A program made the position numbers and the translations under genes. DNA of 64,000 nt from a bacterium. GTDB lineage: Bacteria > UBP7 > UBA6624. Positions 61,922 through 64,000 of this stretch are shown here, one piece after another. Location of the stretch: NCBI GenBank assembly GCA_002716355.1, contig PBAU01000002.1, positions 32,000 to 95,999 on the forward strand. The letters run 5' to 3'. The notes under the pieces were generated by a model, which did not search any database, was not told where the DNA came from, and saw only the letters and a list, made by a program, of their open reading frames with translations. Each line of letters starts with the position of its first letter. The stretch's first letter is position 1.

Positions 61922-62409
61922 TCTTGCATCGTTGCTATCTCGGCGTAAACTTCAGTTGTCCCATCTTCTTTTACCAGAATGATTGAATAAGGGTCAAACA
62001 TATCGCCCATTTCCATACCAGGGCTTCCCATAGGCATCCTCGGAACGGAAAGGCCTATTGCCCCTTCAGGCGGATCCATAAGGAATTCAAGGATGAATTT
62101 TGCAGGAATATGCCCTTCAAAAAAATAGCCATTCTTGCTTGTTCCCGTATGGCAGGATGCAAGATTTTCACCAATGCCAAGTTGCTTTTTCATTCTGTTG
62201 AGTGCAAAAGGGTCATGGTCATAGCTTTTAACCTTTATGCCATTTTCTTCAAGATGGCTGTTCCAGAGCTTGCAACAGCCGCAAGTCGGTGTTTTATGGA
62301 CACTGATGACGATACTGGAAGTATCTCCTTGTTCCGGATCGGCAGAATTGCCAAGAGCCCAAATAAACCCAACTAAAAGGATCCAGAATAAATTTGAATT
62401 TTTTTTCAT
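61912..62409 (-). CDS. DUF411 metal-binding protein
   Basis: The 165-residue product has a signal-type N-terminus (NLFWILLVGFIWALG), then VHKTPTCGCCKLWNSHLEE and ASCHTG, and a Met-rich end (VPRMPMGSPGMEMG). These are DUF411 features, linked to copper or other soft metals in the periplasm. ATG 62409 has GGGGA seven bases upstream; a frame start at 62478 would overlap merC. The paired MerC-like gene lies 13 bases upstream on the same strand. Confidence 0.85.
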   Translation of the reverse strand: MKKNSNLFWILLVGFIWALGNSADPEQGDTSSIVISVHKTPTCGCCKLWNSHLEENGIKVKSYDHDPFALNRMKKQLGIGENLASCHTGTSKNGYFFEGHIPAKFILEFLMDPPEGAIGLSVPRMPMGSPGMEMGDMFDPYSIILVKEDGTTEVYAEIATMQDQY

Positions 62410-62422
62410 ACTGTAATCCCCA

Positions 62423-62830
62423 TTAGCAATCTTTGCAGTTTTTTGAAACGCATAATCTTTGATTTTGGATATGTGCATAAGAGATAATTAAGGTACCTAA
62501 TGTAGTCAATGCGACCTCTCCCGTTTCACCAAGTGCATCGTGTGCCCAGGTAGCTGCAATAACCAGTACAGCCATTCCGCTAAAGCCGTATGAGATGATA
62601 TGTTTTTGATTATGCTTTTTGCAACCCATAAACAAAGCCAGCATGCTTAATGGAATGATTACAAGAAGTAGCATCTTGTGGAAAGATTCATCCCCAAAAA
62701 ATGTCAGGCCCAATGTTGGAAATAGCAACAGGAATACAGGCAGAAACAGGCAATGCAGAAAGCATAAGGCTGAAAAGCCTATAGCCAGCTTGTCAAGAAA
62801 GTTATTTTTTGCTTCCACACGCGGAATCAT
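62423..62830 (-). CDS. MerC-domain inner-membrane protein
   Basis: The 135-residue protein has four hydrophobic helices and the MerC pattern ALCFLHCLFLPVFLLL near the N-terminus, with GCKKHNQ and late CVSKNCKDC as further cysteine groups. MerC proteins carry mercury or other soft metal ions across the inner membrane. No merA or merR is nearby. It probably works with the DUF411 protein. Confidence 0.85.
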   Translation of the reverse strand: MIPRVEAKNNFLDKLAIGFSALCFLHCLFLPVFLLLFPTLGLTFFGDESFHKMLLLVIIPLSMLALFMGCKKHNQKHIISYGFSGMAVLVIAATWAHDALGETGEVALTTLGTLIISYAHIQNQRLCVSKNCKDC

Positions 62831-62857
62831 AACTTTAAAAGGTAGTTTTTTATGATT

Positions 62858-63931
62858 TTATGGCCAGATTGATGTGTCAGGATCAGATATTTCCCAATCA
62901 AAAGGCCATCCATTCGGACATGGGGGATAGGTCTGAAAGATCCAGCCCATCCCTTCATAGCTCCATGTTGCAAGGGTGAATAGTGGGCCCAGTTCATATG
63001 ATACTGACCTCACCTCTTCGCAATCAGTAAGGTTGATGGAGAGGAGGGTTGTGTCCCAGTAACCCAATATGATTTTCCATGCATTTAGAGGAGGGTTTGC
63101 ATTTCCTGTAAATCCTATTTGATCTTCTGTTTCCTGAAGAAAAAAAAGAAGATCAGTGTGTATAGCTGGACCTGTTCCATTGTTGTCATCCATGTAATGC
63201 AAAGGAAAACCTTTTCCAATACCTCCGCCAGGGGAGATATTGTCACTCCAATAAAGAGTGCCCTTGGGGTCATTTGAAATTGGATCCCTGTACCAATTTA
63301 TGTCTTGTCCAAGATGGTCTGTTTCGCCGCCTATGTAAAGATCATTGTTGTCGTACCTGAAGAAGAAACACGATGCATCATTCGGCATGGTGTCAACAGA
63401 GTTCGCAACATCCTGCCAGCTTGTTTCCCATGAGCATTTTACGAATTCATACCATTCTTCAGGCATGCTTCCGGGGAGAAGAAAATGACCACCAATGTCA
63501 TAAACGGCGGATACAGGGCACCCTCCATTTGGTCCAGTGTTGTAGTCAACAGTGGAAATATGCCCGGAAAAATTACACCATAATCTTGTGTCTGTTATTT
63601 TTGTAACAAGTACAAGTTGCCCGACATTTGGCTCGGTTCCAGCAGGGATGCCATATGTAACGCTTCCTACAGGTCCATCTGTGCAGTTTTCCTGTAACGG
63701 GAATGATGCGTAAAGGGATTGTGGAGAGCAGAAGTAAACCATTTCATATTCTTTGTCTGGGGTGGTTTTGTCTATCTCGTATCCAAGTGCTGACATGACA
63801 AACCACTCGCTTTCCCCATCTCCCCCATGAATATGCCAATTTTGAATTAAATTCAGGGGAGGTGTTGGATTGTTGTTTGGGCAGCCAGTAAGCAAAAAAA
63901 CAAATCCAAAAATCAATAATATTTTTTTCAC
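62858..63931 (-). CDS. Lipoprotein of unknown function
   Basis: The 357-residue product has a lipoprotein signal (MKKILLIFGFVFLLTGC, Cys17) and a Pro/Asn spacer. The body is rich in Trp, Asp, Asn and Gly with several Cys, and no family motif is seen. The start is GTG at 63931, preceded by a strong AAGGAGG on the minus strand, so the GTG is well supported. Between 63932 and the window edge nothing but this leader sequence is visible. Confidence 0.65.
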   Translation of the reverse strand: MKKILLIFGFVFLLTGCPNNNPTPPLNLIQNWHIHGGDGESEWFVMSALGYEIDKTTPDKEYEMVYFCSPQSLYASFPLQENCTDGPVGSVTYGIPAGTEPNVGQLVLVTKITDTRLWCNFSGHISTVDYNTGPNGGCPVSAVYDIGGHFLLPGSMPEEWYEFVKCSWETSWQDVANSVDTMPNDASCFFFRYDNNDLYIGGETDHLGQDINWYRDPISNDPKGTLYWSDNISPGGGIGKGFPLHYMDDNNGTGPAIHTDLLFFLQETEDQIGFTGNANPPLNAWKIILGYWDTTLLSINLTDCEEVRSVSYELGPLFTLATWSYEGMGWIFQTYPPCPNGWPFDWEISDPDTSIWP

Positions 63932-64000
63932 AAGAACCTCCTTTTTTCTTTTATACCCTTGATTTTAATGCAAGGTTTCCGATATAAAGGGGGGAGACTA

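Overview
This 64 kb window is a compact, AT-rich bacterial chromosome segment with almost no non-coding DNA. Several signal peptides with lipobox cysteines, a TatA/TatC pair, a LolA/RseB-like protein behind an ECF sigma factor, and MerC and Pst systems point to a Gram-negative (diderm) heterotroph. I cannot name the species from the sequence. No integrase, transposase, phage gene or CRISPR array is visible.

Layout. (1) 1-9.5 kb is a replication-origin neighbourhood transcribed leftwards: dnaA, dnaN, a DUF721/DciA-like gene, a degenerate phosphohexomutase, gyrB and a WecA-type glycosyl-phosphotransferase. It is preceded by a thiolase, an HTH regulator, tRNA-Leu(UAA), a YfiH-family gene and the start of a further exported protein cut by the window edge. 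(2) From 9.6 kb nearly all genes run rightwards, so transcription diverges at the dnaA promoter region, as expected beside oriC. This arm carries 3-hydroxybutyryl-CoA dehydrogenase, a LeuC-family hydratase, lipB, lipA, a complete 2-oxoacid (pyruvate) dehydrogenase complex and tatA/tatC. (3) 19.0-24.0 kb holds four consecutive genes that align in length and motif spacing with an HdrA-MvhD fusion, an FrhB-like subunit, an AsrA/HydB-like subunit and an AsrB/HydG-like subunit. In these copies essentially every iron-sulfur cysteine has been replaced. This is the most unusual object in the window. (4) 24-44 kb holds rsmA, glycerate kinase (apparently with an ATT start), a 954-residue unknown protein, an amidase, an APC permease with Usp domains, an ECF sigma/anti-sigma/LolA-like operon, hutI and hutU, two peptidases, lipoproteins and a PI-PLC-like enzyme. 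(5) 44.4-50.3 kb is a phosphate operon: a PhoU domain fused to a PhoB-type winged helix, then pstS-pstC-pstA, two different pstB genes and phoU. The two PstB proteins look like a heterodimer with one intact and one degenerate ATP site. (6) 50.4-57.7 kb holds an HDAC-family deacetylase and a mannoside-utilisation set (CBM9-like protein, SSS symporter, GH130, GH38). (7) 57.7-64 kb holds gamma-glutamyltransferase, an exo-endo-phosphatase, a PKD lipoprotein, a YhfC-type membrane peptidase, a DUF411/MerC pair and a lipoprotein.

How it fits together. The cell appears to scavenge peptides, histidine, glutathione-like compounds and mannosides, and to feed acetyl-CoA metabolism through lipoylated PDH. 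A recurrent theme is the family member that keeps its length and fold but has lost signature residues: the Hdr-like quartet, the phosphohexomutase, the box-reading motif of DnaA, and PstB1. Comparisons with family consensus motifs are from memory; no database search was run.
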